A stretch of DNA of 64,000 nucleotides from the NCBI GenBank assembly GCA_963726295.1, contig CAVSBW010000008.1, positions 62,001 to 126,000 on the forward strand. The letters are read 5' to 3'. The DNA is from DASSQJ01 sp963726295. GTDB lineage: Bacteria; Actinomycetota; Actinomycetes; Actinomycetales; Dermatophilaceae. Made by a program: the position numbers and the translations under genes. The notes beneath the pieces were generated by a model. It had not been told where the DNA came from. It did no database searches and worked only from the letters and a program-made list of their open reading frames with translations. Shown here piece after piece: positions 16,714-25,085 of this stretch. Positions within the stretch are counted from its first letter, which is position 1; each line of letters opens with the position of its first letter.

Positions 16714-17136
16714 TCAGGTGCTGGTGGGCGTGACGCCCGTGCCGGTCACCTCGAAGTCGGCGCGGATGCCGTCACCGGTCATCCCCGGCTTGCACGCCGT
16801 GACGTAGTCGCCCTCGACGACGTCGGCGACGACCAGGGTGCGGGTGAGTCCGGGGCCGATGTTCTCCACCTCGCCGGCGATGTCCTCGCCATTGATGTAG
16901 AGGTAGAACTCGGTGGGGTTGCTGCCCTCGTTCGTCACCTCGAAGGCCAGCTTCCCCTCGGGAGCGGTCGTCTCCGAGAGCTCGCAGGCGTCGTCGGTGG
17001 AGGTCACGGTGATGACGGTGTCGGCGGCCCCGGCGGCAGCAGTGCCGTCGGACGCGGTGCCCTCGCCGGTCGTCCCGCACCCCGCGAGGGCGAGGGCCGC
17101 GGCGACGGTGGTGAGGGCGAGGGCGGTTCGGCGCAT
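16714..17136 (-). CDS. Cupredoxin-domain lipoprotein, stand-alone paralogue of the EfeO N-domain
   Basis: 140 residues. A lipobox (ALAGCGT) marks a lipoprotein. After an Ala/Gly/Thr-rich linker comes a single cupredoxin domain whose phrases EFYLYINGEDIAGEVENIGP, GPGLTR and TACKPGM match those of the next gene, efeO, almost word for word. It lacks the M75 domain. It lies between efeU and efeO in the operon, so it probably binds a metal ion and works in the same iron-uptake route as an extra donor or electron carrier. Its exact role is inferred; the family match is clear. Confidence 0.85.
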   Translation of the reverse strand: MRRTALALTTVAAALALAGCGTTGEGTASDGTAAAGAADTVITVTSTDDACELSETTAPEGKLAFEVTNEGSNPTEFYLYINGEDIAGEVENIGPGLTRTLVVADVVEGDYVTACKPGMTGDGIRADFEVTGTGVTPTST

Positions 17137-17186
17137 GGTGGTCTCCGGGGTCGTGGCGTACGGGGGCGGTGGGTCGGTCCGGTGGG

Positions 17187-18059
17187 TCAGACCGCCGAGC
17201 CCTGTGCGGGCGCGGACGGCGCCGTGGCCTGGGCCTGCGGGGCGGGGGCGGTGGGCGACTTGGCCGGACGGAGGAAGAAGAACATGACGGTGCCGACGTA
17301 CAGCACCCACGCGACGGCCTGCAGCACGGTGGTGGCCGGCGTGAAGTTGAAGATGCCCTTGAGGAGCGCGGCGTACCAGGCACTCGGGTCGATGACATGC
17401 GAGACGTCGAAGGCGAGGGTGTTCAGCCCCGGAAGCACACCCGCCTCCTGCAGGTCGTGGATGCCGTAGGCGAGGATCCCGCCCGCGACGACGATGAGCG
17501 CGACACCGGTCCAGCGGAAGAACAGGGTGAGGTTGATGCGCAGCGCGCCCCGGTAGATGAGGTAGCCCAGCACGATGGCGCCGCCGAGGCCGACGGCCCA
17601 TCCGAGGAGCGGCAGGTTGTTGCCGGTGCCGGCGGCCTGCGCCGTGGCGTAGAAGAAGATCGCGGTCTCCAGGCCCTCGCGACCGACACCGAGGAAGCCC
17701 ACGAGGGCGACGGCGAGGGGGCCGAGGTCGAGCGCGCGGTCGAGTCGGCCCTTGAGCTCGCCCGAGATGGTGCGCGCCGCGGACTTCATCCAGAACACCA
17801 TCGCGGTGACGAAGCCGACGGCGATGATGCTCGCGGTGCCCCCGATGATCTCCTGTGCCTCGAAGGAGAGCTGCCGGGTGCCGAAGGTCAGCACCGCGCC
17901 GAGGACCACGGAGAGCGCGATCGCGACACCGACACCGACCCAGACGTAGCGGATGCCCCACGTGCGGTTCGTCTTGACGAGGAAGGCGAGCAGGATGACG
18001 ACGACGAGCGCCGCCTCGAGCCCCTCGCGCAGCCCGATGAGGGCGTTGCTCACGAACAT
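17187..18059 (-). CDS. efeU: EfeU/FTR1-family iron permease
   Basis: 290 residues with about seven helices. It carries iron across the cytoplasmic membrane. The two REXXE motifs of the FTR1 family are present: GLREGLEAALVV near the N-terminus and GVGREGLETAIFF in the middle. A Pro/Ala-rich tail of about 25 residues follows the last helix. The ATG at 18059 has GGAG 5 nt upstream. It is the first gene of the operon efeU-cupredoxin-efeO-efeB and has an iron-box sequence directly upstream. Confidence 0.94.
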   Translation of the reverse strand: MFVSNALIGLREGLEAALVVVILLAFLVKTNRTWGIRYVWVGVGVAIALSVVLGAVLTFGTRQLSFEAQEIIGGTASIIAVGFVTAMVFWMKSAARTISGELKGRLDRALDLGPLAVALVGFLGVGREGLETAIFFYATAQAAGTGNNLPLLGWAVGLGGAIVLGYLIYRGALRINLTLFFRWTGVALIVVAGGILAYGIHDLQEAGVLPGLNTLAFDVSHVIDPSAWYAALLKGIFNFTPATTVLQAVAWVLYVGTVMFFFLRPAKSPTAPAPQAQATAPSAPAQGSAV

Positions 18060-18077
18060 GTCGCTCCGTCCGGCGTG

Positions 18078-18112
18078 TTAGGTCTTCCTTACCTGACTTA
18101 GGTAACCCTAAG
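18078..18112 (-). promoter_or_regulatory. IdeR/DtxR-type iron box upstream of efeU
   Basis: Two adjacent matches are visible. TTAGGTCTTCCTTACCTGA (18078-18096) resembles the 19-bp IdeR/DtxR consensus. CTTAGGTAACCCTAAG (18097-18112) has perfect 6-bp arms CTTAGG/CCTAAG. They lie 19-53 bp before the efeU ATG. Iron-bound IdeR/DtxR would repress the efe operon here. The regulator gene itself is not in the window. Confidence 0.75.
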
Positions 18113-18218
18113 GCCCCGGTCCGGGTCAAGTCGGCAGCGGTCCCGCTGGACGGGATCGGGGTGCCCACCGACGACGGGTGAGGCCCACGCGGCCGGGCAC
18201 CGAGGCACCGCACGTGAC

Positions 18219-19613
18219 TCAGAGCAGCTGCGGGCCGCCGCCGGGGGTCGCGCGCCGGATCTCCTCCTCGGTGGGCTCGCGGGCCTCGCGCGCCTCGGGC
18301 GGCAGGAGGTCGGAGATGGCCGCCATGATGCGGCGGGTGTCGGTGGTCGGTTGGCGGTGCCGCAGCTCGACGGGCGGGCCGATGCGGACCCGGACCGTCG
18401 GGGGGTCGGCGAGGTTGAGCATCCGCGGCACGGGCGAGCTGCGCGGCCACACCTCCTCCGTGCCCCAGATGCCGAACGGGATGACGGGGGCTCCGGTGGC
18501 CGCGGCCAGCCGCGCCGCGCCGGTGCGCCCCTTGAGCACGGGGTCGTAGAACGCGGCGCCCCGGGGGATGGTGCCCTGGGGCAGCAGGCAGACCAGCTCA
18601 CCTCCCTCGAGGGCCACGGCGGCGGTCTCGAAGGACTCGTTGCCGCCGGTGGCGCGGTCGACCGGGATCCCGCCGAGTGCGGTCGCGAGGGCACCCACCA
18701 CAGGCACGTCGAAGAGCTCCTTCTTGGCGAGGATCCGCCCGGTGCGGCCGGTGGGGCGCATCATCTGGATCATCGCGGGGATGTCGAAGTAGCTGCGGTG
18801 GTTGCCGACGAGGATGGCCGGGCCGGTGCGGGGGATGTGCTCGGTGCCCTGGACGTCGAAGCGCGCGTACGGCGTCGTGAGCAGGGGGTGGCTGGCGATG
18901 AAGAGCAACCGCTGGAGCTCGACGCCGACCACGGGCAGCTTGACGACACCGGGGGACACGTCGAAGTGGACGATGGGCCAGCCGCGGGCCACGGCGTAGA
19001 GCGCCAGCCGTGGGTCGGGGTTGACGGCGGCGGGCTGCCCGACGGCGGAGAGCAGCGGCAGGTCGTAGATGGAGTCGGAGTAGGCGAAGCTCTCGGACAG
19101 GTCGATGCCCTCGGCCTCGGCCCACTCGCGGACCGCCCGCAGCTTGCCGCGCGACCAGACGAACGGGCCGTCGAGCGCGCCGTCGTAGGTGCCGTCCTCG
19201 CCGGTGCGGTAGCGGGTCGCGATGACGTGGTCGACGCCCAGGCGGTCGGCGAGCGGGCGGATCAGGTGGTACGGCGTGGTGGTGGCCAGGACCACCGGGC
19301 GGCCGGCGGCCCGGTGCTGCTCGATGAGGCTGAGCGCGAAGGGATGGATGACCGCGGCGATGGCCTCCGCGGCCGCGGTGGCCGCCTCGTCGAAGGTGCC
19401 CTCGGGGCGGCCCCTGGCGAGGAGGGTCGCCTGCCTGGCCAGGGCGATGGACGGGAGCGTCTCGCCGAGGACGTCGAAGACCTTGTAGAGCAGGCCCTCA
19501 CCGGGCAGCCGCCGCCCCATGACGCCGAGGTCGTACATCGCGCGGGAGAGCAGCGGCCCGGTACCACCCTGGAGCAGGGTGCGGTCGAGGTCGAAGATCG
19601 CCGCGCCGCCCAT
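18219..19613 (-). CDS. Fusion of HAD-IB phosphatase and PlsC-type acyltransferase
   Basis: 464 residues, two enzymes in one chain. Residues about 1-225 are a HAD-IB hydrolase (FDLDRTLL motif I, SDSIYDLPLL as motif IV, SerB-like). Residues about 235-430 are a 1-acyl-glycerol-3-phosphate acyltransferase with the catalytic GNHRSYFD (H-x4-D) and LLPQGTIPRG (variant of the FPEGTRS phosphate-binding box). This fusion is known in mycobacteria and other actinobacteria. It would acylate lysophosphatidate and possibly remove a phosphate from a lipid. The ATG at 19613 lies 6 nt after TAGCCT. It is divergent from the patatin gene. Confidence 0.9.
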   Translation of the reverse strand: MGGAAIFDLDRTLLQGGTGPLLSRAMYDLGVMGRRLPGEGLLYKVFDVLGETLPSIALARQATLLARGRPEGTFDEAATAAAEAIAAVIHPFALSLIEQHRAAGRPVVLATTTPYHLIRPLADRLGVDHVIATRYRTGEDGTYDGALDGPFVWSRGKLRAVREWAEAEGIDLSESFAYSDSIYDLPLLSAVGQPAAVNPDPRLALYAVARGWPIVHFDVSPGVVKLPVVGVELQRLLFIASHPLLTTPYARFDVQGTEHIPRTGPAILVGNHRSYFDIPAMIQMMRPTGRTGRILAKKELFDVPVVGALATALGGIPVDRATGGNESFETAAVALEGGELVCLLPQGTIPRGAAFYDPVLKGRTGAARLAAATGAPVIPFGIWGTEEVWPRSSPVPRMLNLADPPTVRVRIGPPVELRHRQPTTDTRRIMAAISDLLPPEAREAREPTEEEIRRATPGGGPQLL

Positions 19614-19619
19614 GGTCCG

Positions 19620-19625
19620 AGGCTA
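19620..19625 (-). promoter_or_regulatory. -10 box (TAGCCT) of a predicted leaderless start
   Basis: On the minus strand, TAGCCT ends 6 nt before the ATG of the HAD-PlsC gene. Confidence 0.5.
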
Positions 19626-19669
19626 CCGGGAGGGGTACCGGTCAGCGCTGTCGGTCTGCGGGGCCGCCC

Positions 19670-19675
19670 TACGCT
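19670..19675 (+). promoter_or_regulatory. -10 box (TACGCT) of a predicted leaderless start
   Basis: TACGCT ends 6 nt before the ATG of the patatin gene. The same TACGCT-N6-ATG arrangement recurs at 20623. Confidence 0.5.
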
Positions 19676-19681
19676 GGGGAC

Positions 19682-20518
19682 ATGACCGCCACCCCGCTCA
19701 CGGCCTTCGTGCTGGGGGGAGGCGGGGTCCTGGGGGCGACCCAGGTGGGGATGTTCCGGGCGCTCGCCGAGCGAGGGGTCCGGCCCGACCTCGTGCTGGG
19801 GACGAGCATCGGGGCGGTCAACGGGGCGTTCGTCGCGGCCGACCCCACGGTCGAGGGCGCCGCGCGCCTGACCGAGGTCTGGGAGGCCGTCTCCCGCGAG
19901 GGCGTCTTCGTCGAGAACCCGGTGCGCCAGGCGGCGCGGGTGGCCAAGTACCGCACGCACCTGCTCTCGAACGCGCCCCTGCGCCACGTCATCGACGAGT
20001 ACCTGCCGGTGGACCGGTTCGAGGAGCTCGAGGTGGCTTTCCAGTGCGTGGCGGCGCGGATCGAGGACGCGAGCGGACGGTGGTTCGAGCGTGGCGAGCT
20101 GGTCTGGCCCATCGTCGCGTCCTGCGCCGTGCCGGGGCTGTTCCCGCCGGTGGAGATCGACGGCGCGCACTACCTCGACGGTGGCCTGGTGCACTCCATC
20201 CCCGTCGGGCGCGCGCTGGCGCTGGGTGCCACCCGCGTCGTCGTCCTCCAGGTGGGGCGCGTCGAGCAGGCACTGACACCGCCGACGAAGCCCTGGGAGG
20301 TGGGGACGGTGGCCTTCGAGATCGCGCGGCGCCACCGGTACGTCCACGAGATCGAGTCGGTGCCGGACGACGTCGACCTGCTGGTGCTGCCGTCGGGCGC
20401 GAGCTCGAGCCCGAACATCGCGATCGGCCAGGCCCGGGCGGGGCGCATGAAGGCCCGGATGGAGCAGGCGCACGAGGCATCGGCCGCCTACCTCGAGGCC
20501 CGGCTGGGCACGAGCTGA
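19682..20518 (+). CDS. Patatin-like phospholipase
   Basis: 278 residues, cytosolic or membrane-associated serine lipase. The oxyanion loop is LGGGGVLGATQVGM. The nucleophile elbow is LGTSIGAVNG (G-x-S-x-G), and the second dyad residue is in YLDGGLVHSIPV (DGG). No signal peptide is present. It is expected to release fatty acids from membrane phospholipids. It is divergent from the HAD-PlsC acyltransferase and followed by another acyltransferase-like gene, so the group may recycle or remodel membrane lipids. Confidence 0.9.
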   Translation: MTATPLTAFVLGGGGVLGATQVGMFRALAERGVRPDLVLGTSIGAVNGAFVAADPTVEGAARLTEVWEAVSREGVFVENPVRQAARVAKYRTHLLSNAPLRHVIDEYLPVDRFEELEVAFQCVAARIEDASGRWFERGELVWPIVASCAVPGLFPPVEIDGAHYLDGGLVHSIPVGRALALGATRVVVLQVGRVEQALTPPTKPWEVGTVAFEIARRHRYVHEIESVPDDVDLLVLPSGASSSPNIAIGQARAGRMKARMEQAHEASAAYLEARLGTS

Positions 20519-20524
20519 GCAGCC

Positions 20525-20553
20525 GCCGGCCGCGCCCCTGCGGAACGGCCGGC
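20525..20553 (+). terminator. Hairpin after the patatin gene
   Basis: GCCGGCCG (20525-20532) and CGGCCGGC (20546-20553) form a perfect 8-bp stem around a 13-nt loop, starting 6 nt after the patatin stop. There is no T tract. Confidence 0.4.
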
Positions 20554-20622
20554 CGTGTCACCACGCGGCGCCGAACGGGCCCCCCGCCGACCGACCCCGG
20601 GGACGCGATCGACCCCGCCCCC

Positions 20623-20628
20623 TACGCT
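20623..20628 (+). promoter_or_regulatory. -10 box (TACGCT) of a predicted leaderless start
   Basis: TACGCT ends 6 nt before the ATG of the acyltransferase-like gene at 20635. Confidence 0.5.
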
Positions 20629-20634
20629 GCCCCC

Positions 20635-21735
20635 ATGGGGATGCGCGGAGTACCGCCACCGCCGCTGTTCGCGCGGCGGGTTCTGCACGTCGCCTGGCCG
20701 CTCGTCGGTGTGGTCGTCACCGGCCTCGCCGTGCCGGTCATCGTCGCCGGGGCCCTCATGGTCGTCATCGACCGTCGCGCGCGGCTCTTCCGCAGCGCCT
20801 GCCTGGCGGTCATCCTCATGTGGGTCGACATCCGCATGCTCGTCTCGTGCTGGGTGCTGTGGTCACGATCCCCCGACGCGTCGTCCCCCACGTGGCACGA
20901 GGACCACGAGCGCCTCTTCAGCCAGGCGCTCGACTCGCTCATGTACTACGTCCGCCGCTGGGTCGGCCTCGAGGTGCGCCTCACCGACCGCATGCACTTC
21001 GGCGCCGACGACCACCCGCTCGTCGCCCTCGCCCGGCACGCGGGGCCGGCCGACTCGCTGGCCATCGCCTGGCTGCTCTCGCGCACCGCGGAGCGGCTGC
21101 CCCGCATCGTCCTCGCCGAGGCCCTGCGCTGGGACCCGGGCATCGACACCATCCTCACCCGCATCGACAGCTTCTTCGTGCCGTCGACGTCGGGCCGCGG
21201 TGACGAGCGCGTCGCGGGGGTCCGCGCCATGGCCGAGTCGATGAACACCGGCGACGTCTTCCTCATCTTCCCCGAGGGCCAGAACTGGACCCCACGACGG
21301 AGGGACGGCGTCATCCGCCGCCTCCGTGACAAGGGCGAGGCCGAGCGGGCAGCCCGCGCCGAGCGGCTCCGCCACGTGCTGCCGCCGAGGTCACGCGGCG
21401 CCTGGGCCGCCCGTGAGGTCCGGCCCGGGGCCGACGTCATGGTCGTGGCGCACGCCGGGTTCGGCCAGCTGAGCACCCCCCGCCTCATCTGGGACGCGAT
21501 GCCGTTCCACGACCGGCCGTTCCTCGTCCGCACGTGGACCTACGCCGCCGAGGAGGTCCCCGACGACCACGAGGGCTTCGCGGCCTGGCTCGACGAGCGC
21601 TGGGTCGAGGTCGACGCCTGGGTCGACGAGCACACCAGCCCACCCGGATGGGTCCGGCCCGGGACGGGCGCGACCCCCCCGACGGCGCGGCTCGGGACCG
21701 GTCCGGATGCCCGCGACCGTGGGGGTGCCCGGTGA
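20635..21735 (+). CDS. PlsC/LPLAT-type acyltransferase-like membrane protein
   Basis: 366 residues. Two N-terminal membrane helices (about residues 20-75) precede a lysophospholipid-acyltransferase-like domain. ARHAGPADSL gives an H-x4-D catalytic pair, and LIFPEGQNWTPRRR is the FPEG box. The H-x4-D pair differs from the standard NHxSxxD in its flanking residues. The ATG at 20635 is favoured by the TACGCT box; an in-frame ATG at 20641 is possible. Its stop overlaps the next gene (GTGA). The substrate is probably a lysophospholipid. Confidence 0.78.
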   Translation: MGMRGVPPPPLFARRVLHVAWPLVGVVVTGLAVPVIVAGALMVVIDRRARLFRSACLAVILMWVDIRMLVSCWVLWSRSPDASSPTWHEDHERLFSQALDSLMYYVRRWVGLEVRLTDRMHFGADDHPLVALARHAGPADSLAIAWLLSRTAERLPRIVLAEALRWDPGIDTILTRIDSFFVPSTSGRGDERVAGVRAMAESMNTGDVFLIFPEGQNWTPRRRDGVIRRLRDKGEAERAARAERLRHVLPPRSRGAWAAREVRPGADVMVVAHAGFGQLSTPRLIWDAMPFHDRPFLVRTWTYAAEEVPDDHEGFAAWLDERWVEVDAWVDEHTSPPGWVRPGTGATPPTARLGTGPDARDRGGAR

Positions 21736-22208
21736 AGCGCGTCACCGTCGTGGCCGTCGTCATCGCCGTCGTCCTCGGCGGGGCCCTCGTCCTCGTGCTC
21801 GGGTCCTCGCCGAGCGGGGCCGGCACCCCGGCCCCCGTGGCCTCCCTCGCCGCGGTCACCGGCACCTGGGAGGCGTCGGATGCCTCGGAGGCCCCCGCTC
21901 CCCTCGTCGCGCCGGTGCGGCTCACCTTCGCCACGAGCGGCCTGTTCGTCGACACCGGGTGCAACACCGGCCGCGGGCTCGCCCACCTGGAGAGCTCCGA
22001 CCTGTACCTCGAGGCCATCTCGACGACGCGCCGCGCCTGCGAGCCGGGGCTGACGGCACAGGAGCAGTGGGTGCTCGACATGCTCGAGTCCCACCCGCGG
22101 ATGGGGCTGGCCGGTGGCACCGAGCTGCACCTGACGTGGAGCCCGGACCACACCCTCGTGCTCACCCTCGTCCCGGACACCCCCGAGGGCGGCACACCGC
22201 GCGTCTGA
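21732..22208 (+). CDS. META-domain exported protein
   Basis: 158 residues. An N-terminal hydrophobic helix (about residues 5-24) acts as a signal or anchor. The rest is one META (HslJ-like) domain with the typical VTGTWEA opening and the DTGCNTGRG core. The GTG at 21732 overlaps the stop of the acyltransferase gene (GTGA), so the two are translationally coupled. META domains occur in exported proteins of unknown or stress-linked role. No lipobox is seen. Confidence 0.78.
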   Translation: MKRVTVVAVVIAVVLGGALVLVLGSSPSGAGTPAPVASLAAVTGTWEASDASEAPAPLVAPVRLTFATSGLFVDTGCNTGRGLAHLESSDLYLEAISTTRRACEPGLTAQEQWVLDMLESHPRMGLAGGTELHLTWSPDHTLVLTLVPDTPEGGTPRV

Positions 22209-22218
22209 CCCGAGCGGT

Positions 22219-23175
22219 TCAGTCCCGCGAGCCGGGCCCGCGGATGCCCTCCAGCCAGGTGCGGGCCGAGGTGAAGTCCTCGTCGCTCGCACGCGGCCCG
22301 ATGGTGGCCCGCTGCCGGTCGGCGCGCGGGTACGAGCCGAGGAAGCGCACCTCGGCGCAGATCCGCTTCAGGCCGGTGAGCGCCTCGCCCAGCCGCTCGT
22401 CGAGCACGTGCCCCTCGACGTCGACCGAGAAGCAGTACGACCCCATCGACGCCTTCGTCGGGCGCGACTCCAGCCGCGTCAGGCTGATGCCGCGCGCGGC
22501 GAACTGCTCGAGCAGCTCGAGCAGGCCACCGGCGTGGTCGTCGCGCTGGTAGAGCACGACCGTGGTCTTGTCGGCGCCGGTCGGCTCGGGCAGCCGCCCC
22601 GGCCGGGTGACGAGGACGAAGCGGGTGACCGCCGCGCCGAGGTCGCCGATGCCGTCGGCCAGCACCTCGAGACCGTGGAGGCGGGCAGCGGCCGGCGCAC
22701 AGACCGCCGCCTGGAACGGCGCCTCACCCGATCCGCCCGCGCCACCAGCGGACCTCCCGAGCGACTCGGCCGCCGCCGCCGTCGACAGGGTGGGCACGTA
22801 CGCCGCCTCCGGCACGTTGGCGGCCATCCACCCGCGCACCTGGGCCCAGGCGTGGGAGTGCGTACCCACCGCACGCACCTCCGCGAGCCGGACGCCGGGG
22901 CGGGCGGCCAGAACGAACGTCACCGGCACGAGCACCTCGGCAGTGACGACGAGCGGGTCCCCGCTGGCCAGTGCGTCGAGGGTGGCGGAGACGCCACCCT
23001 CCACCGAGTTCTCGATCGGCACCATGGCGCCCTCGACCTGCCCGGCACGCAGGGCGGCCAGCGCCGCGTCCACCGCCCCGAAGGCCACGCGCCCGGCGTC
23101 TGCCGCGGGCTCCCACGCGTCGAGCGCCATCGAGGTGAAGGTCCCCTCGGGTCCGAGGTAGCCGTAGCGGGTCAC
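22219..23175 (-). CDS. pheA: Prephenate dehydratase
   Basis: 318 residues, monofunctional. It converts prephenate to phenylpyruvate in phenylalanine synthesis. It starts with the family phrase YLGPEGTFTSMA. The catalytic TRF motif is in AAVTRFVLV, and PIENSVEGGV is the other active-site block. A C-terminal ACT domain (SLTRLESRPTK, the ESRP phenylalanine-binding motif) gives feedback control. The start is a GTG at 23175 that overlaps the stop of the upstream DUF4446 gene (GTGA). Confidence 0.95.
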   Translation of the reverse strand: MTRYGYLGPEGTFTSMALDAWEPAADAGRVAFGAVDAALAALRAGQVEGAMVPIENSVEGGVSATLDALASGDPLVVTAEVLVPVTFVLAARPGVRLAEVRAVGTHSHAWAQVRGWMAANVPEAAYVPTLSTAAAAESLGRSAGGAGGSGEAPFQAAVCAPAAARLHGLEVLADGIGDLGAAVTRFVLVTRPGRLPEPTGADKTTVVLYQRDDHAGGLLELLEQFAARGISLTRLESRPTKASMGSYCFSVDVEGHVLDERLGEALTGLKRICAEVRFLGSYPRADRQRATIGPRASDEDFTSARTWLEGIRGPGSRD

Positions 23176-23600
23176 GGGTGCTCCTTGCCGGTGCGGGCCG
23201 CCGCGAGCGCCTGCTGCTCCTCGGGCGTCAGGGTGGCGTCGGACTCTCCGCCGACGACCCCCTTGGCGTAGGTGCGCGACTCTCCCCGCGCGTGGATCGA
23301 GCTGATGACGAGCCCGTCGCCGCGGTCGTCGACGACGGCCGCGCTGAAGCTCAGCCGCCCGCCCATATCGGCGAAGGCGTCGTAGCGGACGACGGCGACG
23401 TGCTTGAGGGCCTGGGCGAGGTCGGCTCGCAGGGCCGCGACGTCGGCGTCGCCGGCAGGGCGGTGGGCCTCGAGTGCGTCGACCCGGCGGCGCAGCACGG
23501 TGCCGCGCCGCACCAGCACGACGAGGACGACGAGGCCCGTGACGAGCAGGACGAGCGGCACACCGAGGACCGCCAGCTCGGCGGGGTGCAGGCCGGACAC
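23172..23600 (-). CDS. DUF4446 membrane-anchored protein
   Basis: 142 residues. One N-terminal helix (about residues 7-30) is followed by a coiled-coil-like stretch and a compact domain with VVRYDAFADMGGRLSFS and VISSIHARGESRTYAKGV, the DUF4446 signature. The function is unknown. The GTG start at 23600 is 5 nt after the stop of the GT87 gene, and the stop overlaps pheA, so the order GT87-DUF4446-pheA is probably one transcript. In other bacteria DUF4446 genes also sit beside housekeeping genes. Confidence 0.8.
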   Translation of the reverse strand: MSGLHPAELAVLGVPLVLLVTGLVVLVVLVRRGTVLRRRVDALEAHRPAGDADVAALRADLAQALKHVAVVRYDAFADMGGRLSFSAAVVDDRGDGLVISSIHARGESRTYAKGVVGGESDATLTPEEQQALAAARTGKEHP

Positions 23601-23605
23601 GGGGT

Positions 23606-25006
23606 TCAGGCTAGGCCGGACGGGGGCCCGCCCGCGCTCGTGTTCACATCCGCAGCCGCCCGTTCGGGTGACGCGGCCGGCTGCCGGGCCTCCGACGGCG
23701 GCGGCGAGCCGGGGGTCGGGCGCACCGCCCACCAGAGCAGGAAGAGCGACACGAGCCCCCCGGCGACGTCGGCGTTCTGGAGCACGCGGCCGGGCAGCTC
23801 GGGCCAGTCGCGCTGCGCCAGCCAGTCGATCCCCCACCACGGCAACCGCATCGTGAAGTACGCCGTGACCCCCAGGGCCGCCCACAGTCGACGCGGGCTC
23901 GCCTCCGGGTGGGTCCCGAGCAGCGCCAGCACCACCACGACGACCCAGTGGTAGTGGTGTACCCAGGCGACCGGCGACAGCAGGCAGGCCAGGAGCCCGA
24001 CGACGGCGACCTCGCCCACGGGGTCGCCGGCGCGGTGGAACCGCCGGGCGAGGGCGAACCCCAGCAGCCCGACCACGGCCACGAGCACCACCCACAGCAG
24101 GGTCCCCCACGTGCCGTCGGCACCCGTCCGCAGCAGGAAGCCACGCATCGACTGGTTCGCCGTCCCCGCGTTCGGGCCCAGCCGCGCCGGGTCCTGCAGG
24201 GCGCCACCCCAGTACGTGAACGACGCCTCGGGCAGCAGCACCCACGCCGCGAAGGAGACGCCCACGGCCGTGCCCACGGCGGTCGCGGCCTCGCGCCACC
24301 GACGCGTCACCAGGTAGTGGACGACGAAGACACCGGGTGTGAGCTTGACGGCCGTGGCGATGCCCACGAGGACCCCGCGCGGCAGGCGGTCCAGCACGCG
24401 CGGGCGCCACGGGACGAGGTCGAGGACGCAGAGCAGCACGATGAACGCGTTGACCTGGCCGAAACGGATGCCGTCACCCACCGGGTGCAGCCACAGCATC
24501 GGCGCGGTGAGTCCGGCCAGGGCGACAGGAGCCCAGGGACCCGCTCGCAGGATGAGGCCCTGGCCGGCGTACCAGACGATCGCGGCCGTCGCGGCGACCT
24601 GGAGCACCGTCCAGAGCCAGGCGGCGGCCCCGAAGGGCACCAGGGCGAGGGGTATGGCGAGGAAGGCCGCGAAGGGTGGGTAGGTGAAGGGGAGCAGCTG
24701 CGGCGCCTCGGTCATCGCCGAGTAGATCGGGCGGCCGTACAGGATCGAGACCCCGGCCTGGCGGTAGACGTCGACGTCGACCTGCCACTGGTCGAGCGGC
24801 CAGAAGACGAGGTAGCGCAGCACCGCCGGGAGGGCCGCGAGGACGACGAGGACGACGGCGACGAGCCACCGCTGCCACGCTCGCGGCAGCGCCCGGTCGG
24901 CCCGCTCCAGCAACCCCGGCCAGGCCGTGCGGACGCGGACGACCCACGCGTCGCGGCGGTGGGGGGCCGTGGCGCCGGGCGGGGTCGGGGCGGGCACGCC
25001 CCTCAT
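23606..25006 (-). CDS. GT87-family polyprenol-phosphomannose mannosyltransferase-like protein
   Basis: 466 residues with about 10-12 helices, a GT-C membrane glycosyltransferase (GT87/DUF2029). The first outside loop has VDVDVYRQAGVSILYGRPIY, with the acidic catalytic residues typical of the family, and FTYPPFAAFLAIPLALVPFG follows. SPVAWVHHYHW is another family phrase. Relatives (PimE and similar) add mannose from polyprenyl-phosphomannose to lipoglycans on the outer face of the membrane. The ATG at 25006 is chosen because the conserved part follows. The acceptor here is unknown. Confidence 0.82.
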   Translation of the reverse strand: MRGVPAPTPPGATAPHRRDAWVVRVRTAWPGLLERADRALPRAWQRWLVAVVLVVLAALPAVLRYLVFWPLDQWQVDVDVYRQAGVSILYGRPIYSAMTEAPQLLPFTYPPFAAFLAIPLALVPFGAAAWLWTVLQVAATAAIVWYAGQGLILRAGPWAPVALAGLTAPMLWLHPVGDGIRFGQVNAFIVLLCVLDLVPWRPRVLDRLPRGVLVGIATAVKLTPGVFVVHYLVTRRWREAATAVGTAVGVSFAAWVLLPEASFTYWGGALQDPARLGPNAGTANQSMRGFLLRTGADGTWGTLLWVVLVAVVGLLGFALARRFHRAGDPVGEVAVVGLLACLLSPVAWVHHYHWVVVVVLALLGTHPEASPRRLWAALGVTAYFTMRLPWWGIDWLAQRDWPELPGRVLQNADVAGGLVSLFLLWWAVRPTPGSPPPSEARQPAASPERAAADVNTSAGGPPSGLA

Positions 25007-25072
25007 TGTCGGGGATGACCCGGCGGCCGCGGTGCCGCGCCCCGCGGTGACGGAGCATCCCGTTTCCCCACC

Positions 25073-25078
25073 TATCCT
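25073..25078 (+). promoter_or_regulatory. -10 box (TATCCT) of a predicted leaderless start
   Basis: TATCCT ends 7 nt before the GTG at 25086. Confidence 0.5.
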
Positions 25079-25085
25079 GTGCGGC

